The translations under genes and the position numbers were made by a program. The notes beneath the pieces are model-generated. The model saw nothing but the letters and a program-made list of their open reading frames with translations, did not search any database and had not been told where the DNA came from. A DNA stretch of 64,000 nt from Levilinea saccharolytica (lineage in GTDB: Bacteria; Chloroflexota; Anaerolineae; Anaerolineales; Anaerolineaceae), in contig NZ_LGCM01000039.1 of the NCBI RefSeq assembly GCF_001306035.1, positions 1 through 64,000 on the forward strand, written 5' to 3'. This document shows, in pieces, positions 24,691-34,507 of the stretch. Numbering within the stretch: the first letter of the stretch is position 1; each line of letters starts with the position of its first letter.

Positions 24691-26484
24691 CTAATACGTG
24701 CGTTCTTTGGGTGGGAAGCGGGTGATCGTCACCGGCTTATATTCCAGCCGCACCTGTCCATCCGTGTCCAGCCAGGCCAGGCTGTGGCGCAGCCAATTGA
24801 CATCATCGCGCTGCGGGTAATCTTCGCGGGCATGGGCGCCGCGGCTTTCGGTGCGCGCCTGCGCCGCCGCCGTGGCCAAAGCCACATCCAGCAGGTTCCC
24901 CAATTCCCAGGTATTCAGCAGATCCATGTTAAACACCTTACCCTGATCCCGCACGCGCACCTCGCGGTAGCGTTCGCGCAGTTCGCGCATCTTTTCCACC
25001 GCCGCGGCCAACCCCGCTCCCGTGCGGAAGACGCCCACCTCGTCAAACATCACCGCGCGCATCTGCTGTGCCAAATCCGCCGCCTGCTCCTTGCCGCTGC
25101 CGCTGCGCAGTGCCGCTAACCGCTGGTGGGTCGGTCCCTCGGCCGCCTCTCCCAGCGCGGGCAAATCCGTCCCGGCGGCAAATTCCGCCGCGCTCAGCCC
25201 GGCGTGCTTGCCAAACACCACCAGATCCAGCAGCGAATTGGTCCCCAATCGGTTGGCACCATGCACCGAAACGCAGGCACATTCGCCCGCCGCGAACAGC
25301 CCCGGCAAAATCGTCCCCTGCGCATCCACGCGCACGTGCCCATGAATGTCCGTGGGGATACCGCCCATAGCGTAATGCGCCGTGGGCTGAATGGGAATCG
25401 GTTGGCGCACTGGGTCTACCCCCAGGTAGGTCTTGCAGAAATCTGAAATATCCGGGATCTTGGCCAATATGTCTTCCGCCGTCACGCGGTACGGCGTGCC
25501 GTCTGGCCGCACCCGTCCGTCCAGCTCGGCGTAGTGGTTCACCGTCTCCGGCCGCACGTCAATGTAGATATAGCGCTGCCCGTTGATCCCCCGCCCTTCT
25601 TTCAGCTCCAGCGCAATCGCCCGGCTGACCACATCCCGCGAGGCCAAATCCTTCACCCGCGGGGCGTAGCGCTCCATGAAGCGCTCGCCCAGGTCGTTAA
25701 TCAATACCCCGCCTTCGCCCCGCACCGCCTCGGTGATTAGAATACCCAGCTTGTAAATACCGGTGGGGTGGAATTGATAAAATTCCAGGTCTTGGGCTGG
25801 CAGCCCGCGCCGCAGCAGCATGCCCACCCCGTCGCCGGTGTAGGAATAGGCGTTGGAGGTCACCTCCCAAATACGCCCGTGCCCGCCTGTGGCCAGGATG
25901 ACCGCCTTGGCCCGGAATATATGCAGCTCGCCGGTCAGCATCTCCACCGCCGCCACCCCCTTGGCCTGACCGTCCTCAATCAAAACATCCAGCACCTGAT
26001 ATTCGTCGTAGAAGTGGATCTGGTTCTTAATGCACTGCTGGTAAAGGGTCTGCAAAATCATGTGGCCGGTGCGGTCGGCCGCGTAGCAGGCGCGCATCAC
26101 CGGCTTGCCAGTCTGGTTGTTGGTGTGCCCGCCAAAAGGCCGCTGCGCAATCCGTCCCTCCGGCGTGCGCGTGAAGGGCAGGCCCATGTGCTCCAGGTCG
26201 TAAATGGCCTGCACGGCTTCCTGACACATGAATTCAATCGCGTCCTGATCCCCCAGATAATCGCTGCCCTTCACCGTGTCAAAGGTATGCCAATCGGGAT
26301 GGTCCTCTTCCAAATTGGCCAGGGCCGCCCCAATCCCGCCTTGCGCCGCGCCCGTGTGGGAACGGGAGGGGTACAGCTTGGTCAAAACGGCCGTCTTGGC
26401 CTGCCGCGAAGCGTACAGCGCCGCCATCAAGCCTGCGCCGCCGCCGCCGACAATGATCACTTCAAAATCGTGAATTTGACTCAT
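24691..26484 (-). CDS. sdhA: Succinate dehydrogenase flavoprotein subunit
   Basis: A 597-residue flavoprotein that oxidises succinate to fumarate. The FAD-binding [16 protein letters not shown] is near the N-terminus, the covalent-FAD histidine lies in [17 protein letters not shown], and active-site segments HPTGIY, GGI-PTD and the C-terminal [14 protein letters not shown] are intact. The ATG at 26484 has GAGGAG nine bases upstream; the frame upstream lies in the anchor gene's end. It lies between the anchor genes and sdhB. Confidence 0.97.
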   Translation of the reverse strand: MSQIHDFEVIIVGGGGAGLMAALYASRQAKTAVLTKLYPSRSHTGAAQGGIGAALANLEEDHPDWHTFDTVKGSDYLGDQDAIEFMCQEAVQAIYDLEHMGLPFTRTPEGRIAQRPFGGHTNNQTGKPVMRACYAADRTGHMILQTLYQQCIKNQIHFYDEYQVLDVLIEDGQAKGVAAVEMLTGELHIFRAKAVILATGGHGRIWEVTSNAYSYTGDGVGMLLRRGLPAQDLEFYQFHPTGIYKLGILITEAVRGEGGVLINDLGERFMERYAPRVKDLASRDVVSRAIALELKEGRGINGQRYIYIDVRPETVNHYAELDGRVRPDGTPYRVTAEDILAKIPDISDFCKTYLGVDPVRQPIPIQPTAHYAMGGIPTDIHGHVRVDAQGTILPGLFAAGECACVSVHGANRLGTNSLLDLVVFGKHAGLSAAEFAAGTDLPALGEAAEGPTHQRLAALRSGSGKEQAADLAQQMRAVMFDEVGVFRTGAGLAAAVEKMRELRERYREVRVRDQGKVFNMDLLNTWELGNLLDVALATAAAQARTESRGAHAREDYPQRDDVNWLRHSLAWLDTDGQVRLEYKPVTITRFPPKERTY

Positions 26485-26497
26485 CGTACCTGGCTCC

Positions 26498-26872
26498 TCA
26501 CTGCACCGGCCGGACGCCGCCAAAGATGGCGGCAGCCCCCATCAACGTGACCACCAGCCACACCACCAACAGGGCCACGTTCACCGCCCGCATATGCCGT
26601 TCCTGGTGAACAAAATCGGAAAGCACCTGCCGCACCCCATTCATGCCGTGCGCAAAGGCAAAGGCCAGCAGGAACAGGTCGTACATGCGCCAACCCCAAT
26701 TGGCCCAACGCATGGCCACGTAATCCAGGTCAATGCGGTGCACCCCCACAATCACATCCTGCAGCAGCACATGCCCAAACGCCAAAAAAATCAGCAGAAC
26801 GCCGCTGTAGCGCATGGCATTCCAGGCGATTTGATCAAAACTCCGCCGTTTCTCCAGGTTCACTGCGCTCAT
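26498..26872 (-). CDS. sdhD: Succinate dehydrogenase membrane anchor subunit D
   Basis: A 124-residue protein with three transmembrane helices; His residues in GHVLLQDV and [13 protein letters not shown] are at positions used for heme and quinone binding in this family. AGGAGG lies six bases before the ATG at 26872. Sequence in SdhD proteins is poorly conserved, so the assignment rests on operon position between sdhC and sdhA as well as helix pattern. Confidence 0.88.
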   Translation of the reverse strand: MSAVNLEKRRSFDQIAWNAMRYSGVLLIFLAFGHVLLQDVIVGVHRIDLDYVAMRWANWGWRMYDLFLLAFAFAHGMNGVRQVLSDFVHQERHMRAVNVALLVVWLVVTLMGAAAIFGGVRPVQ

Positions 26873-26882
26873 CGCCCGCCTC

Positions 26883-27302
26883 CTAGCCGCCAAACAGCCC
26901 AAAGTTATGGATCAGCAAATTGCGCACCATGATCACCGTCGCCGGCAGCCACAGCAGCAGGGTCAGCCCCAGCGTCCACCGCACCGAGCTGCGCGCGGTC
27001 TGAATTTGCCAGTTCTTTTTCAAGAACAGGTCAAACGCCGCGATTCTCAGCCCGTTGATGCCGTGATAGAACACGCAGAACACCAGGAAGACTTCGCCAA
27101 TGCCAAACAAGGTGGAGCGGTACAAAGCCACCGCGTCCATGTACAGCTCAGGGCGAAAATACACCAGAGCGGTATCCACAATGTGGATGGTGAGAAACAG
27201 CACAGTTCCCAGGCCGGTCACGCGGTGCAGCAGGAAAGCCAGGTGACCTTCGCGGCCCTGATACCCGGCATACCCGCCCAGGGCGGTCTTTAGACGAGAC
27301 AT
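26883..27302 (-). CDS. sdhC: Succinate dehydrogenase cytochrome b556 subunit
   Basis: A 139-residue membrane protein with three helices. The HRVTGLGTVLFLTIHIVDTAL stretch (given in two parts: HRVTGLG and TIHIVDT) contains the typical Sdh cytochrome b arginine and histidine residues, and YHGINGLRIAAFDLF follows the last loop. AGGAGG sits five bases before the ATG at 27302; a GTG two codons earlier overlaps the ribosome site. It is the first gene of the operon. Confidence 0.93.
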   Translation of the reverse strand: MSRLKTALGGYAGYQGREGHLAFLLHRVTGLGTVLFLTIHIVDTALVYFRPELYMDAVALYRSTLFGIGEVFLVFCVFYHGINGLRIAAFDLFLKKNWQIQTARSSVRWTLGLTLLLWLPATVIMVRNLLIHNFGLFGG

Positions 27303-27332
27303 GTTCACCTCCTATCAGAATGGGACAATAAA

Positions 27333-27360
27333 ATTGTAGCATTTTTCCAATAAAGGTCAA
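27333..27360 (-). promoter_or_regulatory. sdhCDAB promoter
   Basis: Minus strand TTGACC (27355-27360), 16-base spacer, TACAAT (27333-27338), about 30 bases before the sdhC start. Confidence 0.75.
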
Positions 27361-27400
27361 CAAAAAACGAATTCGCCCCCCACTTTCAGCCCCCCCAATT

Positions 27401-27430
27401 TTCACAGTCCCCCGGCAAATCCGCTACAAT
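27401..27430 (+). promoter_or_regulatory. Promoter of the Ser/Thr kinase gene
   Basis: TTCACA (27401-27406), 18-base spacer, TACAAT (27425-27430), 46 bases before the ATG. The -35 is weak. Confidence 0.55.
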
Positions 27431-27476
27431 TAAGTCAGCACAGCCGGAACGAACCTTTGCCCGCGGAGGAACACGC

Positions 27477-29561
27477 ATGGATCTTCAGCCTGGCCAAATC
27501 TTGCGAGACCGCTACCGTATCGAGCGCCAGTTAGGCGCGGGCGGCATGGGCGCAGTGTACCTGGCCTACGACGCCACCCTGGAGGTGCAGGTGGCGGTCA
27601 AAGCCAACCGCAACCCCTCCAACGACAGCACCAGCCAGTTCCTGCAAGAAGCCCGCCTACTGGCCTCGCTGCGCCACCCCAACCTGCCGCGCGTCATGGA
27701 TTATTTTGTCATCGAGAACAGTCAATTCCTGGTGATGGATTACATTGCCGGGGATGATCTGGACACGGTTTTGGAGCGCGAAGGCCCCCAGCCGGTGGAA
27801 AAGGTGCTGGCCTGGGCCGAACAGATCGGCTCCGCCCTCACCTACCTGCACAGCCAGCAGCCCCCCGTCATCCACCGCGACATCAAACCCGCCAACCTCA
27901 AGCTCACCCTGGAAGGTGAAGTCACCCTGGTGGATTTTGGCATCGCCAAAGCCGCCGATTCCACCCAGGCCACCGCCGCCGGAGCGATGGGCTACACCCC
28001 CGGCTTTGCCCCGCCCGAACAGTACGGCGGGGCGCGCACGGGGCCCTTCTCCGATCAATACGCCCTCGGCGCTACCCTCTACGCTCTGCTGACCGGCAAA
28101 CGCCCTGTGGACGGCGTGCAGCGCGTTTTGGGCCAGGCCGTGCTCACCCCCCTGCACCTGCTGACCCCCAACATCCCCGCCAGCGTGCAGCGCGCCGTCG
28201 AGCAGGCCATGTCCCCCCGTCCCGAAGAGCGCTTCCCCTCCGTGGCCGCCTTCATCACCGCCCTGCAAGCCCCATCGGAACCCACCGCGGCCGCCGCGCA
28301 GCGCCCCACCGCCGCCCCCACCCTTTCGGCTGCCCCCGGCGCCGCCACGCAGATGGCCCCGCGCGCCGCGGCTGCCCCCCCGCAGCCCCGCCGCCGCACC
28401 CCCTGGGGATGGTTGGCCCTGGGCGGAGGTCTCATCGGCCTGCTGGCCCTGGTGGGGCTGGTGGTGGGCGGGTATTTCCTGCTGCGCCCCAAAAGCACCC
28501 CCCAGGCCCAGCTCCCCGCCGTCACGATCACCGCTCCGGCTGCTAGCGAACCCACCGCCGCCGCGCCCACCCCTGCCCTGGCCGACACCGCCGTGCCCAC
28601 GCTGGAACCTTCCCCCCTGCCCCTGCCGTCCGACACACCCCAGCCGGAGCCCAGCCCCACCCCTGCCCCGCGCGCCCTGGGCAGCGAACGCCTGGTGGCC
28701 TTCCTCTCCGACCGCGCCGACGGTCAGACTCTGCAAATCTGGACGATGAAGGCCTGGCTGGATAACGCCGGTAAGTTCATCGCCACCGATTTCACCCAGG
28801 TCACCTTTGACCCAGGCGACAAGCTGCACCCTGCGTGGTCTCCCGACGGCACGCGCCTTCTCTATTCGGCCCCCGGCGACCCCGGAAACGGCCTGGATAT
28901 CTTCCTGATTGACCTGGCCAACCCCAGCGCCCCGCCCGTCAACCTCACCCGCCTCAAAGGGGATGACACCTACCCGGCCTGGTCGCCCGACGGCCAAACC
29001 ATCGCCTTCACCAACACCGGCCGCTATGTGGAAGGCATCCGCGCCGTGTACTTCATGGACCCCAGCGGCGGGAACCGCGTGCGCGTCAGCGAGGATTTTC
29101 AGGAATACGCTCCCTTCTGGTATCCAGACGGCCAATGGCTGCTGTATGTGATCTTCGCCCGCGATCACAATTATCTCTTCATGCGCGAGGCCAAAACGGA
29201 ATTCAAGACCCCTGAGCCGTATGACAAGAACGACTTCTTTGGCCGCCTGGGTGAGGTGGCAGACCCCGCCGTCTCGCCGGACGGCAGTCAAATTGCCTAC
29301 ACGCGCATAGATGGAAAAAAGCGTGCCATCTACGTGGCCGATTACCGCCAGCGCGGCGGCAAGGTCACCAATCTGACCGAGGGTCAAACCGCCGAATCCG
29401 ACCCTACCTGGTCTCCGGATTCCCTCTATATTGCCTTTCAGTCGGAGCGCGACGGCAACGCGGAAATCTACCTGATGACCGCCGTGGGGCAGCTGCCCAC
29501 CAACCTCACCAACCATCCTGGGCGCGATCTTTCGCCCGTCTGGCAGCCGCTCTCCCCCTGA
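27477..29561 (+). CDS. Receptor-type Ser/Thr protein kinase with TolB-like beta-propeller
   Basis: A 694-residue PknB-type kinase. The kinase domain (about 10-270) has the glycine loop LGAGGMGAVYLAYD, ATP lysine in VAVKAN, catalytic HRDIKPANLK (His133, Asp135) and DFGIAK. A Pro/Ala-rich linker, one transmembrane helix (about 310-335, WLALGGGLIGLLALVGLVVGG) and a second Pro/Thr-rich linker lead to an external domain with five PD40/WD40-like blades, each with a W/Y/V-SPDG core (AWSPDGTRLLYS, AWSPDGQTIAFT, FWYPDGQWLLYV, AVSPDGSQIAYT, TWSPDSLYIAFQ). The propeller presumably senses an extracellular ligand or wall component. GGAGG precedes the ATG. Confidence 0.92.
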   Translation: MDLQPGQILRDRYRIERQLGAGGMGAVYLAYDATLEVQVAVKANRNPSNDSTSQFLQEARLLASLRHPNLPRVMDYFVIENSQFLVMDYIAGDDLDTVLEREGPQPVEKVLAWAEQIGSALTYLHSQQPPVIHRDIKPANLKLTLEGEVTLVDFGIAKAADSTQATAAGAMGYTPGFAPPEQYGGARTGPFSDQYALGATLYALLTGKRPVDGVQRVLGQAVLTPLHLLTPNIPASVQRAVEQAMSPRPEERFPSVAAFITALQAPSEPTAAAAQRPTAAPTLSAAPGAATQMAPRAAAAPPQPRRRTPWGWLALGGGLIGLLALVGLVVGGYFLLRPKSTPQAQLPAVTITAPAASEPTAAAPTPALADTAVPTLEPSPLPLPSDTPQPEPSPTPAPRALGSERLVAFLSDRADGQTLQIWTMKAWLDNAGKFIATDFTQVTFDPGDKLHPAWSPDGTRLLYSAPGDPGNGLDIFLIDLANPSAPPVNLTRLKGDDTYPAWSPDGQTIAFTNTGRYVEGIRAVYFMDPSGGNRVRVSEDFQEYAPFWYPDGQWLLYVIFARDHNYLFMREAKTEFKTPEPYDKNDFFGRLGEVADPAVSPDGSQIAYTRIDGKKRAIYVADYRQRGGKVTNLTEGQTAESDPTWSPDSLYIAFQSERDGNAEIYLMTAVGQLPTNLTNHPGRDLSPVWQPLSP

Positions 29562-29582
29562 GTCCACAGGCTTAAAACTAAA

Positions 29583-29611
29583 CGGCGCGCCTTCGGCGCG
29601 CCGCAGTTTTT
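29583..29611 (+). terminator. Terminator after the kinase gene
   Basis: CGGCGCGCC (29583-29591) pairs perfectly with GGCGCGCCG (29595-29603) over a three-base loop, followed by CAGTTTTT. It lies between convergent genes. Confidence 0.85.
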
Positions 29612-29626
29612 CGCTTGCGGTTTCAA

Positions 29627-29947
29627 TTATTCCTGACGGCTGGGCCGCGGCCCCTTACGCATGGGCTTCTGCATCGGCTTGCGCGGCGGGCGCGGCGTGG
29701 GCTTGCCTGCGTTCGGGCTGAGCAGCAGCGTCAATTGGTTCAGCGCATGGGGATCATACTCGCGCCGCCCGCACACATCGCACACCCAGGCCGGAAAATC
29801 CGGCACGCTGATCAGCTCATCCCCCAGCCAGGTGTAATAGGTCACATACTGCCGCCGCATTTGCCCGGTCTGACAGTCTGTGCAGGCAATGGTCACGCCC
29901 TGAAGATTCGCCAATCCGCTGTTTTCTTCGTTAATCGTTGTTTTCAT
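29627..29947 (-). CDS. YgiT-type zinc-ribbon protein
   Basis: A 106-residue protein with two CXXC pairs, CTDC (about residue 22) and CDVC (about 57), in the arrangement of the YgiT/MqsA N-terminal zinc ribbon. Unlike MqsA, the second half is not a helix-turn-helix but a basic Pro/Arg/Lys tail (PTPRPPRKPMQKPMRKGPRP) that could bind nucleic acid. No toxin partner is adjacent. The ATG at 29947 is preferred to upstream codons, which lack a ribosome site, though the GGGA before it is also weak. Confidence 0.7.
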   Translation of the reverse strand: MKTTINEENSGLANLQGVTIACTDCQTGQMRRQYVTYYTWLGDELISVPDFPAWVCDVCGRREYDPHALNQLTLLLSPNAGKPTPRPPRKPMQKPMRKGPRPSRQE

Positions 29948-30051
29948 ATTCCCATTAATCGTTTCACTCGGCAGCGGATCACATCCAAACCCGCGGTTTG
30001 GGCTGTCGCCCTGCATCCTAATGGGCGCCGCCGCCTGATTGCATTATACCA

Positions 30052-30693
30052 TCACGGCGCCGCTGCGTTGACCACAATTACATCATTTAAAACCCGCATC
30101 TGGTCCAGCGGCCAGTAGATGAAGATCGCCCGCCCCAGCACATTCTCAAAGGGCACAAACCCCCAGCTATGCGAATCGGAAGACTGATTGCGGTTGTCGC
30201 CCAGCACAAATAAGGACCCTTCCGGCACCTGCCATTCGCCTTCGTAACCCGGGCTGGCAGCAATGTAGGATTCCTGCAGAACCTGCCCGTTGACGATCAC
30301 CTGATGATCCCGCACTACCACGTCGTCCCCCGGGAGGCCGATGACGCGCTTGATGTAATCCTCTTCGGGGTTCTGGGGGTAATGAAAGACCACAATATCC
30401 CCGCGCCCCACCTCGCCCCAACGGTAGGCCAGCTTATTCACCAGCAAAAACTCACCCTGCACCAGGGTCGGCCGCATACTGATATTTTCCACGCGCACGC
30501 GAGCCACCACAAAATCCACCATCAAATACAAAACCACCGCCAGCAGCAGGGTTTGGAAGATCTCAAATAAGAACTGGCCGGTGCGTGCCAGCAGACTGGG
30601 CTCGTGCGCCTCCGCCGGAACGGTGGGCGCGCTTTCCTCGGCTGCCGCCGGGTTTTCGCTTTCGGGTGGAACCTTCACATCAGACCAATTCAA
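30052..30693 (-). CDS. lepB: Signal peptidase I
   Basis: A type I signal peptidase of 213 residues from the chosen start, with an acidic/Pro-rich cytoplasmic N-terminus, a single transmembrane helix (about 45-65) and the catalytic dyad: Ser72 in ENISMRPTL and Lys115 in DYIKRVIGLPGD. Box E (GDNRNQSSDSHSWGFV) is intact. It cleaves Sec/Tat signal peptides on the outer face of the membrane. The start is a TTG at 30693 with GGAGG four bases upstream; a further TTG at 30717 overlaps upstream sequence and lacks a site. Confidence 0.92.
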   Translation of the reverse strand: MNWSDVKVPPESENPAAAEESAPTVPAEAHEPSLLARTGQFLFEIFQTLLLAVVLYLMVDFVVARVRVENISMRPTLVQGEFLLVNKLAYRWGEVGRGDIVVFHYPQNPEEDYIKRVIGLPGDDVVVRDHQVIVNGQVLQESYIAASPGYEGEWQVPEGSLFVLGDNRNQSSDSHSWGFVPFENVLGRAIFIYWPLDQMRVLNDVIVVNAAAP

Positions 30694-30810
30694 AATACCT
30701 CCAAGCCGCACAAGCAATCACTTTCGATTATATGCCCGCCCCTCCGGCATGGCAAGGATAGGCGTCCAACTCTCACCGAATTCTTAACCCTACCCGCGCC
30801 CGTCCAAAAA

Positions 30811-30839
30811 AGGAAAAAACGCGCGTGATGCGCGTTTTT
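30811..30839 (-). terminator. Terminator after der
   Basis: AAAAACGCGC (30815-30824) pairs perfectly with GCGCGTTTTT (30830-30839), loop GTGAT. T-runs on both sides make it usable in both directions; the der stop is at 30870. Confidence 0.88.
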
Positions 30840-30869
30840 ATCCAGCCCTGACCCATGCTGTGCCAGCGT

Positions 30870-32231
30870 TTAGCGGCGGGCTTTTAACACAAAGCGGATC
30901 GGCGTTCCCGTGAAGGCGTATTCCTTGCGGAACTGGTTCTCCAGATAGCGGATATAAGTGAAATGCGCCAGCTTAGGATCGTTCACAAACACCATGAACG
31001 TGGGCGGGTCCGAGCGCACCTGGGTGCCGTAATAAATGTGCAGTGAACGCCCCGAACGCGAGGTGGCCGCGTGGTTATCCTGGGCCGCCTGCAAAATGCG
31101 GTTGATCTGCGAGGTGGACAGACGCGCGATGCGCTCCTCCTGCACTTTCACCGCCAGGGGCAGCACCTGATCCACGCGCTGGCCGGATTTGGCCGAGATG
31201 AACAGAATGGGCACATACGGCATGAATTTCAGATCCTGCCGGATGCGCTCGGTGTATTGGTTCATGGTGTAATTATCTTTTTCCACCAGATCCCATTTGT
31301 TCACCAACACCACCGTGCTCTTCCAGGCTTCTTGAATAAAACCGGCGATGTGCGCGTCTTGCGCGGTGATGCCCGTAGTGGCGTCAATCATCAGCAAAGA
31401 CACGTCCGCCCGTTCAATCGCTCGCATGGAGCGGATCACGCTGTATTTTTCCACCCCGGGTTCAATATGCCCGCGGCGGCGGATGCCCGCCGTGTCAATC
31501 AAGGTCACGGGCAGACCTTCGTAATCAATCTTCGTGTCCACCGCGTCGCGCGTGGTTCCCGCGATGGGGCTGACGATAGCGCGCTCCTCCCCCACCAGGC
31601 GGTTCAGCAGGCTGGATTTGCCCACATTGGGCTTCCCCACCAGGGCGATCTTGATCGAATCGGGATCTTCGTCCTCTTCAAAGGTGGGCAGAGCCGCCAC
31701 CAGGGCGTCGAGCAAATCGCCGGTCTCGGTGCCGTGCGCCGCCGAAATGGTGTAGGGGTCGCCGATGCCCAATTCATAAAATTCACCGGCCTGCATGCGC
31801 AGGTTGGCAGAATCGGCTTTGTTTACCACCAGGAAAATGGGCGGGGTCAAATTGCCGTTGACCATCTTTTGACTGCGCCGCAAAATCTCGGCCACTTCCC
31901 GGTCTGCCGGGGTGACCCCGCTCTGCGCGTCCACCAAAAACAGCACGGCGTCCGCTTCCTGCACCGCCAGCACCGCCTGTTCGCGGATCTGGCGCACATA
32001 TTCGGCCGAACCAATCGACAGCGGATCGCTGCGGCCCGAAGCCGGGTCAATCCCGCCCGTGTCAATCACGTCAAATTCCCGCCCCACCCATTCCGCTTCC
32101 CCAAACAAACGGTCCCGCGTGGTTCCGGGGGTGTCGTCCACAATCGCCATGGGTTCCCCCACCAGGCGGTTAAACAACGTGCTTTTACCAACATTGGGGC
32201 GCCCAACCAGGGCGACAACCGGTTTTCTCAT
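30870..32231 (-). CDS. der: Ribosome biogenesis GTPase Der (EngA)
   Basis: A 453-residue protein with two tandem GTPase domains and a C-terminal KH-like domain. G1 motifs are GRPNVGKSTLFN (residue 10) and GKPNVGKSSLLN (about 188), G3 motifs DTGGI and DTAGI, G4 motifs NKAD and NKWD. It acts in maturation of the 50S subunit. It follows the YbbR-like gene after 81 bases; a TACAAT box lies in that gap. Confidence 0.96.
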   Translation of the reverse strand: MRKPVVALVGRPNVGKSTLFNRLVGEPMAIVDDTPGTTRDRLFGEAEWVGREFDVIDTGGIDPASGRSDPLSIGSAEYVRQIREQAVLAVQEADAVLFLVDAQSGVTPADREVAEILRRSQKMVNGNLTPPIFLVVNKADSANLRMQAGEFYELGIGDPYTISAAHGTETGDLLDALVAALPTFEEDEDPDSIKIALVGKPNVGKSSLLNRLVGEERAIVSPIAGTTRDAVDTKIDYEGLPVTLIDTAGIRRRGHIEPGVEKYSVIRSMRAIERADVSLLMIDATTGITAQDAHIAGFIQEAWKSTVVLVNKWDLVEKDNYTMNQYTERIRQDLKFMPYVPILFISAKSGQRVDQVLPLAVKVQEERIARLSTSQINRILQAAQDNHAATSRSGRSLHIYYGTQVRSDPPTFMVFVNDPKLAHFTYIRYLENQFRKEYAFTGTPIRFVLKARR

Positions 32232-32312
32232 CGTTAACCCTCAACCTTCCATACGCTCCGCCGTTCGCGGGCGCTTATTGTAACACTGCTTGCCCAAAAA
32301 CGCACCCTGCGC

Positions 32313-33614
32313 CTAAGGCTGGGGCGTCAGCGTGACGCTGATGGCAGGGGTGGGCGTGCGGGTGATGGTGGGAACCTGCCCGGGCTGGCGCGTGGTGATC
32401 ACCACCTCCAGCGTGGCGGGCAGCAGCGATTCCACGCGCAAATTCGAAATTTGCAGCTCCACCTTGGGGATGCGTTGGAAGGTGCCCAAACCGTCGCCGG
32501 TCAAATCCACGAAGACGCGCACATCCGCTCGCCGCAGTTGATCCAACAACGGCAGCGGCCCCGAAAGAATTACATCCACCGTATCCGGCGAAACCAGCGC
32601 CGAAAGAGAATTGGACAGCCCCACCACCTCCACCGGCATGTTCGCCAGGGTCAAACTGCCCTCAATGGCGGCGATGCCCACCTGCACTTCCACCTGGTTT
32701 TCACCCACCACCGAAACCCCCGCGGGCAAATTCAGCGGCAAAGACAGGTCTAAATCGTCGCTGGCCCCGGTCAGGTCTAATGGGGTGGTTTCCACATACC
32801 CTGGCAGCGCGTCCACCAGTTTGGGATCGCTGGAGAATACCGTCACGGCCGGTGGGAACACCGAGATGTTGGTCACGCGGTATCCGCTGGTCACCTGCCC
32901 ATTCACCACCACCTTCACCACCACGTTGCGGTAGCCGCCGCGTTGGGTAATGGTCAGCGCAATTGTCACCCGTTCTGGGCTGAGGGTGACATCTTCCACG
33001 GTTTGCCCGCTGGCGTCCACCGCCTGCAAGGCCACACTGCGGTTGATGCTCTCTTTGGCCCCGTTTAAATCCAACACCGCGCGCACTTCCTGCACCCGCT
33101 TCACCAGCGATTCCGGCCCGCTGACCGTCACCATATCCTGGCTCAAGTTGGGCGTTTCACCCTGAAAACCCACCGAAAGCTCGCCGCGCTGCACCAAGCG
33201 GATGGGCAGAGAGCGCGTTTCCAGCGGCTCCAGGGTCACGTTAAACGTGCGCGGCGTGTAGGAGATGATCTCCACCGGCCGGATGCCAATTTGAATTTGA
33301 ATGGAAAGGGTGTGCGTGCCGCTGCCCAGGCCTGAAAGGTCAGCCACCGCTCGCACCGGAACCTGCTCGTTGGTCATCCGCTCCCAAATGGAGCGCGGCG
33401 CGCTCAGGGTCAGGCTCACTTGCTGGGGCGGGTTGGTCACCATCATCAGCGCCGGGTCCTGCCCGATGATCTCCAACGGGATAGCCCGCGGATAGATCTT
33501 CTCTTCGGTGGGGTCGGATTCAGTCACCGCCAGAATCCACACCGCCACCGCCAGAATCATGGCCAGCACCAGGGTGGGCACATACTTAAAGGAGCGCCGC
33601 AAAGCCGCCAGCAT
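32313..33614 (-). CDS. YbbR-domain protein, probable CdaA regulator
   Basis: About 433 residues: an N-terminal transmembrane helix (about 15-32) followed by four YbbR-type beta domains ending in a Thr/Pro-rich tail. YbbR/CdaR proteins bind the membrane diadenylate cyclase CdaA from outside the membrane and modulate c-di-AMP synthesis. The gene directly follows cdaA, as in Firmicutes cdaA-cdaR. The ATG at 33614 has GGAGG seven bases upstream; an ATG at 33620 overlaps the cdaA stop as ATGA but is one base from the ribosome site. Confidence 0.88.
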   Translation of the reverse strand: MLAALRRSFKYVPTLVLAMILAVAVWILAVTESDPTEEKIYPRAIPLEIIGQDPALMMVTNPPQQVSLTLSAPRSIWERMTNEQVPVRAVADLSGLGSGTHTLSIQIQIGIRPVEIISYTPRTFNVTLEPLETRSLPIRLVQRGELSVGFQGETPNLSQDMVTVSGPESLVKRVQEVRAVLDLNGAKESINRSVALQAVDASGQTVEDVTLSPERVTIALTITQRGGYRNVVVKVVVNGQVTSGYRVTNISVFPPAVTVFSSDPKLVDALPGYVETTPLDLTGASDDLDLSLPLNLPAGVSVVGENQVEVQVGIAAIEGSLTLANMPVEVVGLSNSLSALVSPDTVDVILSGPLPLLDQLRRADVRVFVDLTGDGLGTFQRIPKVELQISNLRVESLLPATLEVVITTRQPGQVPTITRTPTPAISVTLTPQP

Positions 33615-33616
33615 GG

Positions 33617-34495
33617 TCATTCCTCCAGGCCCTGGTTGGGGTTAATCCGCTGCCACAGGCGGCTCAACCAGTTATCAGCATTGGGCTGCGTGGGGCGGTA
33701 GAAGGCCAACAGAATATTTTCCAGGCGTTCGCTGTCCAAGCGCCGGATCATGCGCCCGCCGTGGGCGATGGAGATGGAGCCGGTCTCTTCCGAAACCACC
33801 ACCGCCACCGCGTCGCTGGCTTCTGAAATCCCCAAAGAAGCACGGTGGCGCAGACCCATCTGCCGTTCGGGGGAGCGGTTCAAAATGCCGCTGGCCGAAA
33901 GCGGCATCACGCAGGCCGCCGCCACCACTTGATTATTGGCCACGATCACCGCGCCGTCGTGCAGCGGGGTATTGGGGTAAAAAATTTGCAGCAGCAATTC
34001 CGGCGTCACCGCCGCGTGCAGGCGCACGCCCGTGCGCACATAATCATCCAAATTATCAGCCCGCTGCAAGATGATCAAAGCCCCGTGCTGCCGCGCCGAA
34101 AGCCGCGCTGCCGCGGTCACAATGGCGTGGATGGTTTTTTGCATGGCCAAAACCGAATTGCGGTCCTGGCGAATCAGCATGGTTCCCGAACCTGCCCGCC
34201 CCAGCCGCTCCAGCGCCCGCCGGATCTCCGGCGCAAAAATCACCGGAATGGCGAACAGCAGGGCGGGCACGGTGTTGCGGATCAGCCACGAGAAAGCCCG
34301 CAAGTTGACCAGGCTGGTGAGCAGGCTCAGCCCAATCACCACCAAGATGACCCCGCGCAGCAGGGTCATAGCCTGGGTGTCGCGCACCATCACCAGCACG
34401 GCAAAGATGACCAAACCAACCAATACAATATCCAGCAGACTCAACCAGTCCAGACGCTGAAATAAGAATAAAAGTTGGTTTACGAGGTCGGGCAC
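33617..34495 (-). CDS. cdaA: Diadenylate cyclase (membrane type)
   Basis: A 292-residue CdaA: three N-terminal transmembrane helices (residues about 20-90) and a DisA_N catalytic domain with DGA (180-182) and RHR (216-218), the ATP-binding residues of the family. It condenses two ATP to c-di-AMP, a second messenger for potassium, osmotic and wall homeostasis. The start is GTG at 34495 with AAAAGG six bases upstream. It sits between coaE and ybbR; glmM, its usual third neighbour in Firmicutes, is absent here. Confidence 0.95.
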   Translation of the reverse strand: MPDLVNQLLFLFQRLDWLSLLDIVLVGLVIFAVLVMVRDTQAMTLLRGVILVVIGLSLLTSLVNLRAFSWLIRNTVPALLFAIPVIFAPEIRRALERLGRAGSGTMLIRQDRNSVLAMQKTIHAIVTAAARLSARQHGALIILQRADNLDDYVRTGVRLHAAVTPELLLQIFYPNTPLHDGAVIVANNQVVAAACVMPLSASGILNRSPERQMGLRHRASLGISEASDAVAVVVSEETGSISIAHGGRMIRRLDSERLENILLAFYRPTQPNADNWLSRLWQRINPNQGLEE

Positions 34496-34507
34496 TTTGT
34501 TACCTTT

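Noticed and set aside
27657-29567. 636-codon minus-strand open frame opposite the Ser/Thr kinase
   Set aside because: Gly/Val-rich antisense of the kinase; the plus-strand frame carries all kinase motifs.
29627-29947. Toxin-antitoxin pair (MqsA-like antitoxin)
   Set aside because: The zinc ribbon lacks the C-terminal HTH of MqsA and no small toxin gene is adjacent.
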